This document shows, piece by piece, positions 1-6,509 of a stretch of DNA of 15,426 nucleotides (the stretch's first letter is position 1; each line of letters begins with the position of its first letter). Source of the stretch: MGBC114844 sp910585855 (lineage in GTDB: Bacteria > Bacillota > Clostridia > Lachnospirales > Lachnospiraceae); contig CBFFYP010000092.1 in NCBI GenBank assembly GCA_965646165.1, positions 1 to 15,426 of the forward strand. The letters run 5' to 3'. The position numbers and the translations under genes are program-made. Under the pieces are notes generated by a model. The model was not told the DNA's origin and did no database searches. It saw only the letters and a program-made list of their open reading frames with translations.

Positions 1-20
1 TTCTGTGGAACTACCTAGAA

Positions 21-60
21 TTTTTTGCATATCCTGCTTCTATGCAGGGTATGCAAAAAA
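21..60. other. Long hairpin, not a standard terminator
   Basis: Arms at 21-37 and 44-60 pair over 17 bases with one G-U pair and a 6-nt loop. The T-run lies at the 5' base and the A-run at the 3' base. On neither strand is the stem therefore followed by a T-tract, so it lacks the usual intrinsic terminator layout. It may be an RNA processing or structural element of a gene left of the window. Role unknown. Confidence 0.5.
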
Positions 61-110
61 AGGGGCGTGTTTAGCCCGGATAATAGAGAAGAGGATGTTT
101 TATGACTGAT

Positions 111-268
111 AAAATCTTTCCTTACATCAATTACATTCCGCCTGTGATGAGGGCGAATTGCGCCCCGGTTCGTCCGGTTGGATGAACCAAAATCAGAAGC
201 CCTAGACTTTCTTACCGTTTGGAGCGGAGCAGGCAAAGGACAGGAGCAAACTGCCTCTGGCGTCCGGT
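111..268 (+). repeat. Dispersed intergenic repeat, copy A
   Basis: This is one of three copies of the same roughly 160-bp element; the others are at 12562-12725 (inverted) and 12737-12893. The most conserved part is a 34-nt core at 151-184 made of two adjacent small inverted repeats, GGGCG/CGCCC and CCGG/CCGG. It is preceded by a CTTTCCTTACATC block, followed by an AGACTTTCTTAC block, and ends with CTGGCGTCCGG. The core is GC-rich in an AT-rich setting. Open frames cross it, but they have no ribosome site and are not conserved as reading frames between copies, so a non-coding repeat is the better reading. It matches no element I can name. Confidence 0.8.
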
Positions 269-337
269 GAAAGCTACCTCCCAGCAGCATCCTAGTCTCC
301 AAAAGCCTAATACTTTGCAAGTTTATCCTGTCAAACA

Positions 338-366
338 TTGACAAATTACATTCAAAAGTATATGAT
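338..366 (+). promoter_or_regulatory. Promoter of the YtrB-type ABC operon
   Basis: A perfect -35 TTGACA (338-343) is followed by a 17-nt spacer and a -10 TATGAT (361-366). Transcription would start near 373, giving a leader of about 65 nt before the first gene at 438. Confidence 0.75.
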
Positions 367-379
367 TGTATCAATACAA
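366..379. promoter_or_regulatory. Palindromic operator candidate at the start site
   Basis: TTGTAT-CA-ATACAA is a perfect 6+6 inverted repeat overlapping the last base of the -10 and the likely start of transcription. This is the position expected of a repressor site. YtrB-type ABC genes are commonly controlled by a GntR/YtrA-type repressor, but no such gene lies in the window, so the binding protein is unknown. Confidence 0.45.
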
Positions 380-437
380 AATCATAAAATATTAAACAAT
401 AAATTATAAATTAAATAAAAACAAGGAAGGAAAGAAC

Positions 438-1136
438 ATGTCCATACTTTTGCAATGTAATAATCTTACCAAATATTATGGTAAAAAAGAAGCACTTTCT
501 AATCTTACCCTCTCCATCCAAAGCGGTAAAATTATTGGTCTTTTAGGTCCAAATGGCAGCGGAAAAACTACCTTTATCAAATTAGCTAATGGTCTTCTTA
601 CTCCAACATCCGGCACTATTACAATAAAAGGAATTCCAATAGGTCCAGAAACCAAGCAAAAAGTAGCCTATTTGCCAGATAACACTTATCTGAATAATTG
701 GATGAAAGTAAGAGAAATCATTGACTTTTTCCACACCTTCTATCTTAATTTCGATTCAGACAAAGCCTATGACATGTTAAATAAACTAAAAATACATCCT
801 GAAGAAAAATTAAAAACCATGTCAAAAGGCACAAAAGAAAAAATACAATTAATTCTGGTTATGAGCCGAAATGCTGATTTATATCTTTTAGATGAACCAA
901 TTGGAGGAGTCGATCCTGCTGCCCGTGATTATATTCTAAACACAATTATCAATAATTATAATCCATCAGGAAGTATGATTATTTCCACTCACCTAATTTC
1001 CGATATTGAATCCATTTTAGATGATGTTATCTTTCTTCAAAATGGTCATTTAATAAAAATGGCATCGGCAGAAGATATCCGCACTCAAGAAGGAAAATCC
1101 ATTGATACCATATTTAGGGAGGAATTTAAATGTTAA
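438..1136 (+). CDS. YtrB-type ABC transporter ATP-binding protein
   Basis: This is a 232-residue ABC ATPase acting at the cytoplasmic face of the membrane, presumably with the six-helix protein encoded next. Walker A is GPNGSGKTT (Lys43). Walker B is LYLLDEP with catalytic Glu153. The switch histidine is His185 (ISTHL). The signature is the divergent MSKGTKEK (about 128-135) and the Q-loop glutamine is replaced in YLPDN; both are usual for the YtrB/GntR-linked branch as I know it. The ATG is preceded by AAGGAAGGAAAG. It overlaps the next gene by 7 nt, so translation is probably coupled. The substrate is unknown. Relatives respond to cell-envelope stress or export peptides, but nothing here fixes that. 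Confidence 0.9.
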   Translation: MSILLQCNNLTKYYGKKEALSNLTLSIQSGKIIGLLGPNGSGKTTFIKLANGLLTPTSGTITIKGIPIGPETKQKVAYLPDNTYLNNWMKVREIIDFFHTFYLNFDSDKAYDMLNKLKIHPEEKLKTMSKGTKEKIQLILVMSRNADLYLLDEPIGGVDPAARDYILNTIINNYNPSGSMIISTHLISDIESILDDVIFLQNGHLIKMASAEDIRTQEGKSIDTIFREEFKC

Positions 1137-1972
1137 AAAAACTAATAAAATATGAACTAAAATCAACATCCAAAGAATTTTCTATACTCTATATTACCTT
1201 CTTTCTCCTAACGATTATAAACAAAATCTATATTACCTCTATTAATTATTTTTCGAATTCTATCGAAAACTCTACTTTATATGATATTTTAGAGCGACTA
1301 CACAATGTGCTTATTTTTGCTTATCACTTCCTATGTATAGGAATTTTTCTTCTTACCTTTACCCAAATCTTAATTCGCTTTTATAAAAATCTAACAGGAA
1401 ATGAAGGATATCTGACCTTTACTCTCCCTGTTCCTACTTGGATGCTGATTATATCTAAACTGATTTCTTCTGTAATCTGGCTGATATGCAGTTTATTTTC
1501 ATTCCTCTTATCCCAGAGTATCCTTTTTTGGGAAGATGGTTTTGGTGAATTTGTAAAAAATTTTATTTCTGACTTTATTCCTTCCGCCCATCCTGCTTAT
1601 ATTTTCGGTATTATTTTAATACTCCTTTTCTTAATCGTTCATTTCGCTTCTACTACAGCGGAATTTTACTTTTTTATTGCAGTTGGACATTTATCTAAAA
1701 AGTACAGAATCATTTCTGCAATAATTACATTTTTTCTATACAACTTTTTAAAAATCTTTCTTATCTCTTGTTTTTTTATAAAATATCTATTTTTTATAGT
1801 GGAAAAAGCAGATCAAATATTCCGTTCATTTTATCAAAACGAAAAAGGACTGGAATTCATTACTTATTGGAATGTAAATGCCAGTGTTCTTATTATTTTA
1901 CTTCTTATTATTACAGGAATTTTATCTTTTATTACTATTAAAATCTTTAAGAACCACTTAAACCTTGAATAA
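1130..1972 (+). CDS. ABC transporter membrane protein, partner of the YtrB-type ATPase
   Basis: This is a 280-residue, very hydrophobic protein with about six predicted membrane helices (roughly residues 17-36, 60-81, 104-133, 157-188, 194-225 and 250-272). It resembles the ABC-2 type permeases that accompany YtrB-like ATPases. The start ATG lies inside the last codons of the ATPase gene (7-nt overlap), with GGGAGGAA seven bases upstream. No soluble extracytoplasmic domain or known substrate signature is visible, so the transported molecule cannot be named. No clear intrinsic terminator follows; the next promoter begins 28 nt after the stop. Confidence 0.8.
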   Translation: MLKKLIKYELKSTSKEFSILYITFFLLTIINKIYITSINYFSNSIENSTLYDILERLHNVLIFAYHFLCIGIFLLTFTQILIRFYKNLTGNEGYLTFTLPVPTWMLIISKLISSVIWLICSLFSFLLSQSILFWEDGFGEFVKNFISDFIPSAHPAYIFGIILILLFLIVHFASTTAEFYFFIAVGHLSKKYRIISAIITFFLYNFLKIFLISCFFIKYLFFIVEKADQIFRSFYQNEKGLEFITYWNVNASVLIILLLIITGILSFITIKIFKNHLNLE

Positions 1973-1989
1973 AAAAATTCTTGTTGAAT

Positions 1990-2004
1990 GTCAAAAAACT
2001 TGAC
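1990..2004. promoter_or_regulatory. Small inverted repeat over the -35 of the R-M promoter
   Basis: GTCAA-AAAAC-TTGAC is a 5+5 inverted repeat whose right arm is the first five bases of the -35 box. It could be an operator half-site pair. It is too weak, and lacks a T-run, to be a terminator. Confidence 0.3.
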
Positions 2005-2028
2005 TTTAGACTAAATTTGAACTATAAT
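2000..2028 (+). promoter_or_regulatory. Promoter of the AbrB-like/methyltransferase operon
   Basis: -35 TTGACT (2000-2005), a 17-nt spacer and a perfect -10 TATAAT (2023-2028). Transcription should start near 2035, only about 25 nt before the first ATG. This is the strongest-looking promoter in the window. Confidence 0.8.
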
Positions 2029-2048
2029 TAAACTATGCTTAATCTAAA
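2005..2048. promoter_or_regulatory. Imperfect inverted repeat bracketing the -10
   Basis: TTTAGACTAA (2005-2014) and TTAATCTAAA (2039-2048) are complementary with one mismatch and straddle the spacer, the -10 and the start site. A dimeric regulator bound to both arms would block the promoter. The left half also recurs upstream of the endonuclease gene at 4371-4389, which makes it a candidate operator for the small AbrB-like protein encoded next. Confidence 0.4.
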
Positions 2049-2059
2049 GGAGGGTTTTT

Positions 2060-2239
2060 ATGAAAGAAGATAATTTAATATACCTTGATACATATGTTTT
2101 ACAGCAAGATATGAGAATCCGACTGCCAAAAAATGTACTTGTTAATTTGAATGTAGAAAAAGGCATATCACGTTTTCAAATTTATTTCGATAAAATTAAT
2201 AATAGTCTTATTTTAAAACCTGAAAAAAATAACCAATAG
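2060..2239 (+). CDS. Small AbrB/MazE-like swapped-hairpin DNA-binding protein, possible R-M control protein
   Basis: This 59-residue protein has an excellent ribosome site (AAAGGAGGG, 6 nt before the ATG). The pattern QQDMRIRLPKNVLVNLNVEK, then a short G and alternating hydrophobic strand, then SLILKP, matches the roughly 45-residue AbrB/SpoVT/MazE swapped-hairpin fold, which binds DNA as a dimer. It is the first gene after a strong promoter and ends 12 nt before the methyltransferase start, so the two are co-transcribed. A control role over the restriction-modification genes is inference from position and shared upstream motifs. No toxin partner lies next to it, which argues against a simple MazE antitoxin. 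It has no family-specific residues that would name it further. Confidence 0.75.
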   Translation: MKEDNLIYLDTYVLQQDMRIRLPKNVLVNLNVEKGISRFQIYFDKINNSLILKPEKNNQ

Positions 2240-2251
2240 GAGAAATAAATT

Positions 2252-3580
2252 ATGAATGTTAAATTTATAGATTTATTTGCTGGAATGGGAGGAATCAGGC
2301 TTGGATTTGAACAGGCTTTTAAGGAACGAGGATTTGAAACAGAATGTGTTCTTACTTCAGAAATAAAACCATATGCAGTACAGGCATTAAAAGACAATTT
2401 CAAACAACATAATTTAGTTGGTGATATTTGTAAAATTTCGACTAATGACATTCCAGACTTTGATATACTGCTTGCGGGATTTCCCTGTCAAACTTTTAGC
2501 ACAGCCGGAAAAAGATTAGGATTTCTGGATACAAGAGGAACATTATTTTTTGAAGTTGAAAGAATTTTGCGTGAAAAAAAACCTTATGGTTTTATTCTTG
2601 AAAATGTTGAAGGGCTTGTACTACATGACAGACAAAGCAATAAAGATAAAATCGGACGAACCTTAAAAATTATTTTAGAATCATTAAATAATCTAAATTA
2701 TAAAGTAGAATGGCGATTATTGGAATGTCAAAAATTTGGTGTTCCTCAACTTAGAAAACGAATTTTTATTGTTGGAACTAAAGATAAACATATTGATATG
2801 GATCACTTTAATGAAAAACGAGTAGTTGTAGGAGACATATTAGAGCATGGTATGCCGTTAGAAAATACACATTTTACAAAATGTTTACTAAAATATTATA
2901 AACCTGAACAGCTACATGGAAAAGCAATTAAAGATAAGCGAGGTGGTATCAATAATATTCATAGTTGGGATATTGAACTAAAAGGAGAAATAACACAAGA
3001 GCAAAAAATTATAATTGAAAAACTTTTTAAAGAAAGAAGAAAAAAACATTGGGCAAAAGAAATTGGTATTAAATGGATGGACGGAATGCCTCTTACATTA
3101 CATCAAATAGCTACTTTTCACCAATCAGAAAACTTGAAAGAAACTCTTGATGATTTAGTAGAAAAGGGATATCTTGTAAAAGAACACCCTAAAGATATAA
3201 TTCAAGTAGAAATGGAAAACGGTTCTAAAAGAAATATTAGAAAACAAGATAAAACGAAACCATTAGGATATAATATCGTTGCAGGAAAATTAAGTTTTGA
3301 GTTTACGAAAATTTTAGACTCAAATGATATCGCACCTACCCTTGTTGCTGCAGATATTTCTCATATTGCCGTTATTGATGGAAATGGTATTCGAAAACTA
3401 ACCCTACGAGAAGGTCTTAGAATGTTTGGTTATCCAGAAAACTATAATTTATCAATGTTTGATGATAATGGAACAGGTTTAACAAAAGCCTTTGACTTAT
3501 TGGGAAATACAGTTGTAGTCCCTACCGTTAAAGCTGTATCGGATAAACTTTGTGATGCTTATATTAAACATATAAAATAA
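2252..3580 (+). CDS. Type II C5-cytosine DNA methyltransferase
   Basis: This is a 442-residue enzyme that transfers a methyl group from S-adenosylmethionine to carbon 5 of cytosine in its target site, protecting host DNA from the neighbouring endonuclease. All main motifs are present in order: I FIDLFAGMGG (5-14), IV GFPCQTFS with catalytic Cys79, VI ENV (117-119), VIII QKFGVPQLRKRIFIVG (160-175), IX around RKLTLREGLRMFGYP, and X LLGNTVVVPTV (416-426). The roughly 190 residues between VIII and IX hold the target-recognition domain. Length is normal for the family and the gene looks intact. Start: AGGAG lies 9 nt before the ATG. It is co-transcribed with the 59-residue AbrB-like gene. The partner endonuclease suggests a GGNNCC-type target, but this is not proven by the methyltransferase alone. 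Confidence 0.95.
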   Translation: MNVKFIDLFAGMGGIRLGFEQAFKERGFETECVLTSEIKPYAVQALKDNFKQHNLVGDICKISTNDIPDFDILLAGFPCQTFSTAGKRLGFLDTRGTLFFEVERILREKKPYGFILENVEGLVLHDRQSNKDKIGRTLKIILESLNNLNYKVEWRLLECQKFGVPQLRKRIFIVGTKDKHIDMDHFNEKRVVVGDILEHGMPLENTHFTKCLLKYYKPEQLHGKAIKDKRGGINNIHSWDIELKGEITQEQKIIIEKLFKERRKKHWAKEIGIKWMDGMPLTLHQIATFHQSENLKETLDDLVEKGYLVKEHPKDIIQVEMENGSKRNIRKQDKTKPLGYNIVAGKLSFEFTKILDSNDIAPTLVAADISHIAVIDGNGIRKLTLREGLRMFGYPENYNLSMFDDNGTGLTKAFDLLGNTVVVPTVKAVSDKLCDAYIKHIK

Positions 3581-3590
3581 AACAAAAACA

Positions 3591-3621
3591 AGATTACCTC
3601 AAATTAAAATTGAGGTAATCT
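3591..3621. terminator. Shared bidirectional terminator between convergent R-M genes
   Basis: A perfect 12-bp stem, AGATTACCTCAA (3591-3602) with TTGAGGTAATCT (3610-3621), closes a 7-nt loop. It lies between the methyltransferase stop (3580) and the endonuclease stop (3636). The A-rich run 3577-3590 gives a T-rich tail on the minus strand; on the plus strand the T-run begins about 10 nt after the stem, so termination is probably better in the minus direction. Confidence 0.75.
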
Positions 3622-3635
3622 CACTTAAAATCTTT

Positions 3636-4322
3636 TTATTCAAATGATAAATCATAACCATAGTATTTTTTATAATTGACAGAAAGTGAATTTTTCCAAT
3701 TATCTGCAAAAACTTTCCCTTTATAACTACTAAGCGTTTTATAAATTGCAAAAAGAAACTCTTCCCTTGTTTGAAATGGTCCTTTGTTTCCAGACTTAAA
3801 ATCACTATTAGGTCTAATATTATATATCACATCTCGCTTTACTTGTGTTTTAAGAGGAAAACGCTGAGATGTACCTGCTATCTGCCATATTTTATAAAGC
3901 CATATCTTTTTAATGGTAATATCACCAAAATTATTCATTATATAACCAAATATCAAATAATTTGCATCTAATCTATAAGGCTTATTCACTACAGATGAGC
4001 AATATGATTCAAAATTTGCGATATCAAAAGCTGGTGTAGCATTGTAATTAAATGCTTTAACTTCAAGCATAGAACTATATATATCATTATCATCCAAATA
4101 GAAATCTGGAAATTCCTGCGTATTAGATGGCTCTAAAAAATATATGTTATTATTTAATAGATATTGCTTTAACCACGCCTGAAGTGTAATACCAACTGTA
4201 TCAGTAGTATTAATCTTTACAGATATACCAGCTAAATTAAACAAAATAATGCCACTCTGTTTTTCTAAATTTAAACTACTCAGATTCATAAAAAGTTGCT
4301 GTGCTGTTATTTTATTTATCAT
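3636..4322 (-). CDS. Type II restriction endonuclease, PD-(D/E)XK fold, NgoBV/NlaIV-like
   Basis: A 228-residue protein, convergent with the methyltransferase gene. A nuclease core is visible: Pro72-Asp73 in the context NTQEFPDF, then Glu87-Val-Lys89 in LEVKAF, giving a classic PD-X13-EVK metal-binding and catalytic motif. From memory, the sequence around it (NTQ..PDF, LEVKAFNY, FDIA.F, KPYRLDANYLIFGY, RPN) resembles the NgoBV/NlaIV family, which cuts GGNNCC; I could not run a comparison. Start: GGGGGAAG lies about 6-7 nt before the ATG. Its own promoter region is separate from that of the methyltransferase, as expected where host DNA must be methylated first. It looks complete. Specificity is inference. 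Confidence 0.85.
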   Translation of the reverse strand: MINKITAQQLFMNLSSLNLEKQSGIILFNLAGISVKINTTDTVGITLQAWLKQYLLNNNIYFLEPSNTQEFPDFYLDDNDIYSSMLEVKAFNYNATPAFDIANFESYCSSVVNKPYRLDANYLIFGYIMNNFGDITIKKIWLYKIWQIAGTSQRFPLKTQVKRDVIYNIRPNSDFKSGNKGPFQTREEFLFAIYKTLSSYKGKVFADNWKNSLSVNYKKYYGYDLSFE

Positions 4323-4370
4323 AATTTTCTTCCCCCATTCTTTTAGTAATACCTTTCCTACCTAAAACTT

Positions 4371-4389
4371 AATTTAATCTATAAGTCAA
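4371..4389 (-). promoter_or_regulatory. Endonuclease-leader copy of the R-M shared motif
   Basis: On the minus strand this reads TTGACTTATAGATTAAATT, against TTGACTTTAGACTAAATT at 2000-2017 before the methyltransferase operon (one inserted A, one C/T change). It sits 49 nt upstream of the endonuclease start. It could be a second operator for the AbrB-like protein; AT-richness makes some chance similarity possible. Confidence 0.4.
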
Positions 4390-4406
4390 ATTCTTTTATG
4401 AAATTT

Positions 4407-4434
4407 TCTATAACAGAATTAGACTTTACGACAA
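4407..4434 (-). promoter_or_regulatory. Possible proximal promoter of the endonuclease gene
   Basis: On the minus strand, -35 TTGTCG (4434-4429), a 16-nt spacer and -10 TATAGA (4412-4407). This would put the shared motif 4371-4389 just downstream of the start of transcription. It is a moderate match only. Confidence 0.4.
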
Positions 4435-4641
4435 AATTTAGTAAGTTCTATTAAAAATTTTATCATTTTATATTCTTGCAAAAATAAATTTATTTTGATA
4501 AAATTATTATATAAATTCATTATAATATCCTAATTTATATAATATTAGTTTACAACTCTTATCTATTAACACTTCAAAGTATAAAAACCATCTTTACTAT
4601 ATGATATCTAGCCGCTTTCTCTGCCGCAAAACAATAAATTT

Positions 4642-4670
4642 ATTTTAAATTATGACAAATAAATTGTCAA
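4642..4670 (-). promoter_or_regulatory. Possible distal minus-strand promoter
   Basis: On the minus strand, perfect -35 TTGACA (4670-4665), a 17-nt spacer and -10 TAAAAT (4647-4642). It points toward the endonuclease gene about 320 nt away. The -10 lies in AATAAATTTATTTT (4633-4646), which also occurs at 4483-4496. The sequence between is very AT-rich and holds no gene I can support. Confidence 0.4.
4653..4669. promoter_or_regulatory. Palindromic operator candidate before the exporter genes
   Basis: TGACAA-ATAAA-TTGTCA is a perfect 6+6 inverted repeat about 85 nt before the exporter operon and overlaps the -35 of the minus-strand promoter candidate. The spacing and sequence style suit a MarR-type repressor, which often controls such exporters, but no MarR gene is in the window. 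Confidence 0.4.
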
Positions 4671-4694
4671 GTAAAAACAGCTAACTTTAACTCC

Positions 4695-4723
4695 TCTTAT
4701 TTTTTAAAGAAAATGAGAATTTT
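4695..4723 (+). promoter_or_regulatory. Weak hairpin with T-run in the exporter leader
   Basis: Bases 4695-4703 pair with 4710-4718 (nine pairs including one G-U, loop of 6), followed by ATTTTTA. It lies 32 nt before the first exporter gene and could act as a leaky terminator or attenuator. The stem is mostly A-T, so it would be weak. Confidence 0.3.
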
Positions 4724-4754
4724 TATAAAAACAGAATAGAAAGGATGTGAAATC

Positions 4755-6509
4755 ATGTTAAAATTACTTAAATACTTAAAAAAATATTGGTTATTTGCAG
4801 TAATTGCTCCACTATTTATGTGCGGAGAAGTTTTTATGGATCTGCAGCAGCCCCGATTGATGAGTATTATTGTTGATGAAGGTGTATTAGGGCTTTCAAA
4901 TCAGGGGGTTGGAAATCTGAATTTAATTATTACTACAGGGGCAAAGATGATTCTTTTTGTTGGAATTGGTGGAATCTGCGGCATATTATCTGGTGTATTT
5001 GCCAATCGGTGCAGCCAAAATTTTGGAAATGATATTCGAAAAGATGCATTTCGTCAGATTATGTCTTTTTCCTTTGAACAAACGGATCGGTTTTCTACTG
5101 GATCTTTGATTACTAGAGTAACAAATGATATTACACAGCTGCAAAATTTTATTATGCAGTGCATCCGAGGATTTGTACGTACTTTTGTCTTATTTTTCGG
5201 AGGAATTTTCAGTATGCTATTATTAGATCTGAACTTTGGAATTGTTGTAGTATGTGCGCTTCCTTTTATCATTTTTATGGTAGTTTTTTTTATTTCAAAG
5301 GCAAATCCTATGTTTGGTATTCTGCAAAAAAAACTTGATTCAGTTAATAATGTAATTCAGGAAAATGTCAGTGGTTCTCGTGTTGTAAAGGCTTATGTAA
5401 AGGAAGAGTATGAAAAAGAACGTTTTCAAACTGCAAATAACGCTTTAATTAATACACAGCTTCAAATTTTAATTTTACTCTCTTATATGACACCATTAAT
5501 GAATATTGTACTGAATATTTCGATTGTTGCTATTATTAAAGTAGGAGCAGTGGAAGTACAGGCAGGGGCAGCAACTCCGGGAAATGTTATGGCAGCTATT
5601 ACTTATCTTTCTCAAATCTTAAATGCATTAATGCGGATGACTATGATTTTCCAGACAGCTTCTAGAGGAATTGCTTCCGGGCAGCGGATTCAGGAAGTCT
5701 TAGACTGTGTTCCTGCTATTCAAAGTGGTACTTATACAAAAGAAAAAGAAGAAACCGGAAGTACAATAGAATTTAAAAATGTTTCGTTTTCCTATCCAGA
5801 ATCAAATGGACAGTTTGTATTAGATCAGATTAATCTTACCATTCATTCTGGTGAAACACTTGGTATATTGGGTGCAACCGGCTGTGGAAAATCTAGTTTA
5901 GTAAATCTAATTCCAAGATTTTATGATGCTACAAAAGGACAAGTACTAATTGATGGAATAGATGTAAAAGAATATGATCTCACTTTTCTTCGAGATAAAA
6001 TTGCAGTTGCACTGCAAAAAAGTGAAATATTTAGTACTACAATTAAAGAAAACATTCAATGGGGCAATCGATCTGCTTCTGAAGAAGAAATTAAAACAGC
6101 AGCACATATCGCACAGGCAGCAGAATTTATTGAAAAAAAACAGGAGGGTATGGATACTCTAATTGCAGAAAAAGGAATGAGTCTTTCCGGTGGGCAAAAA
6201 CAACGGCTTGCCATCAGCCGTGCTATATTAAAAAAGGCAAATATTTTAATATTTGATGATACTACCAGTGCACTGGATCTAAAAACAGAAGCAAAGTTAT
6301 ATCAAGAACTTGAAAAAGAATATCATGGCATAACAAAAATTATTATCGCTCAAAGAATTGCTTCTGTAAAAAATGCCGATCGAATTGCTGTATTAGAACA
6401 TGGAAAAATAGCTGCTTGTGATACTCATAAAAATTTATTAACATATAGTGAAATTTATCGAGATATCTATGAATCCCAGTTAAAAACAGGAGGAAACAGC
6501 GATGAATAA
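4755..6509 (+). CDS. Heterodimeric multidrug-type ABC exporter, degenerate-site subunit
   Basis: A 584-residue half-transporter: N-terminal six-helix membrane domain (about residues 1-300) and C-terminal ATPase domain. Walker A is GATGCGKSS (Lys379) and the signature is a canonical LSGGQ (477-481). The residue after Walker B Asp501 is Asp502 instead of the catalytic glutamate, and the switch histidine is replaced by Gln533 (IIIAQRIAS). These two changes mark the subunit that carries the degenerate ATP site in heterodimeric exporters such as TM287/288 and BmrC/BmrD. The next gene supplies the catalytic partner and overlaps by 8 nt. Such pairs expel hydrophobic drugs or lipids, but the natural substrate is not evident. 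Start: AAAGGATG precedes the ATG. Confidence 0.93.
   Translation: MLKLLKYLKKYWLFAVIAPLFMCGEVFMDLQQPRLMSIIVDEGVLGLSNQGVGNLNLIITTGAKMILFVGIGGICGILSGVFANRCSQNFGNDIRKDAFRQIMSFSFEQTDRFSTGSLITRVTNDITQLQNFIMQCIRGFVRTFVLFFGGIFSMLLLDLNFGIVVVCALPFIIFMVVFFISKANPMFGILQKKLDSVNNVIQENVSGSRVVKAYVKEEYEKERFQTANNALINTQLQILILLSYMTPLMNIVLNISIVAIIKVGAVEVQAGAATPGNVMAAITYLSQILNALMRMTMIFQTASRGIASGQRIQEVLDCVPAIQSGTYTKEKEETGSTIEFKNVSFSYPESNGQFVLDQINLTIHSGETLGILGATGCGKSSLVNLIPRFYDATKGQVLIDGIDVKEYDLTFLRDKIAVALQKSEIFSTTIKENIQWGNRSASEEEIKTAAHIAQAAEFIEKKQEGMDTLIAEKGMSLSGGQKQRLAISRAILKKANILIFDDTTSALDLKTEAKLYQELEKEYHGITKIIIAQRIASVKNADRIAVLEHGKIAACDTHKNLLTYSEIYRDIYESQLKTGGNSDE

Noticed and set aside
21..60. Intrinsic terminator at the left edge
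   Set aside because: The stem is long, but the T-run is on the wrong side for both strands.
151..184. tRNA T-arm-like sequence (GGTTCG) in the repeat core
   Set aside because: No acceptor, D-arm or anticodon arm can be placed around it. The similarity is limited to a few bases.
15..374. 119-codon minus-strand frame at the left edge
   Set aside because: It runs through repeat copy A, has no ribosome site, and the frame is not maintained in the other two copies. It is a shadow of the repeat.
2060..2239. MazE-type antitoxin of a toxin-antitoxin pair
   Set aside because: The next gene is a full methyltransferase and no toxin-sized frame lies beside it. A DNA-binding regulator of the R-M genes fits better.
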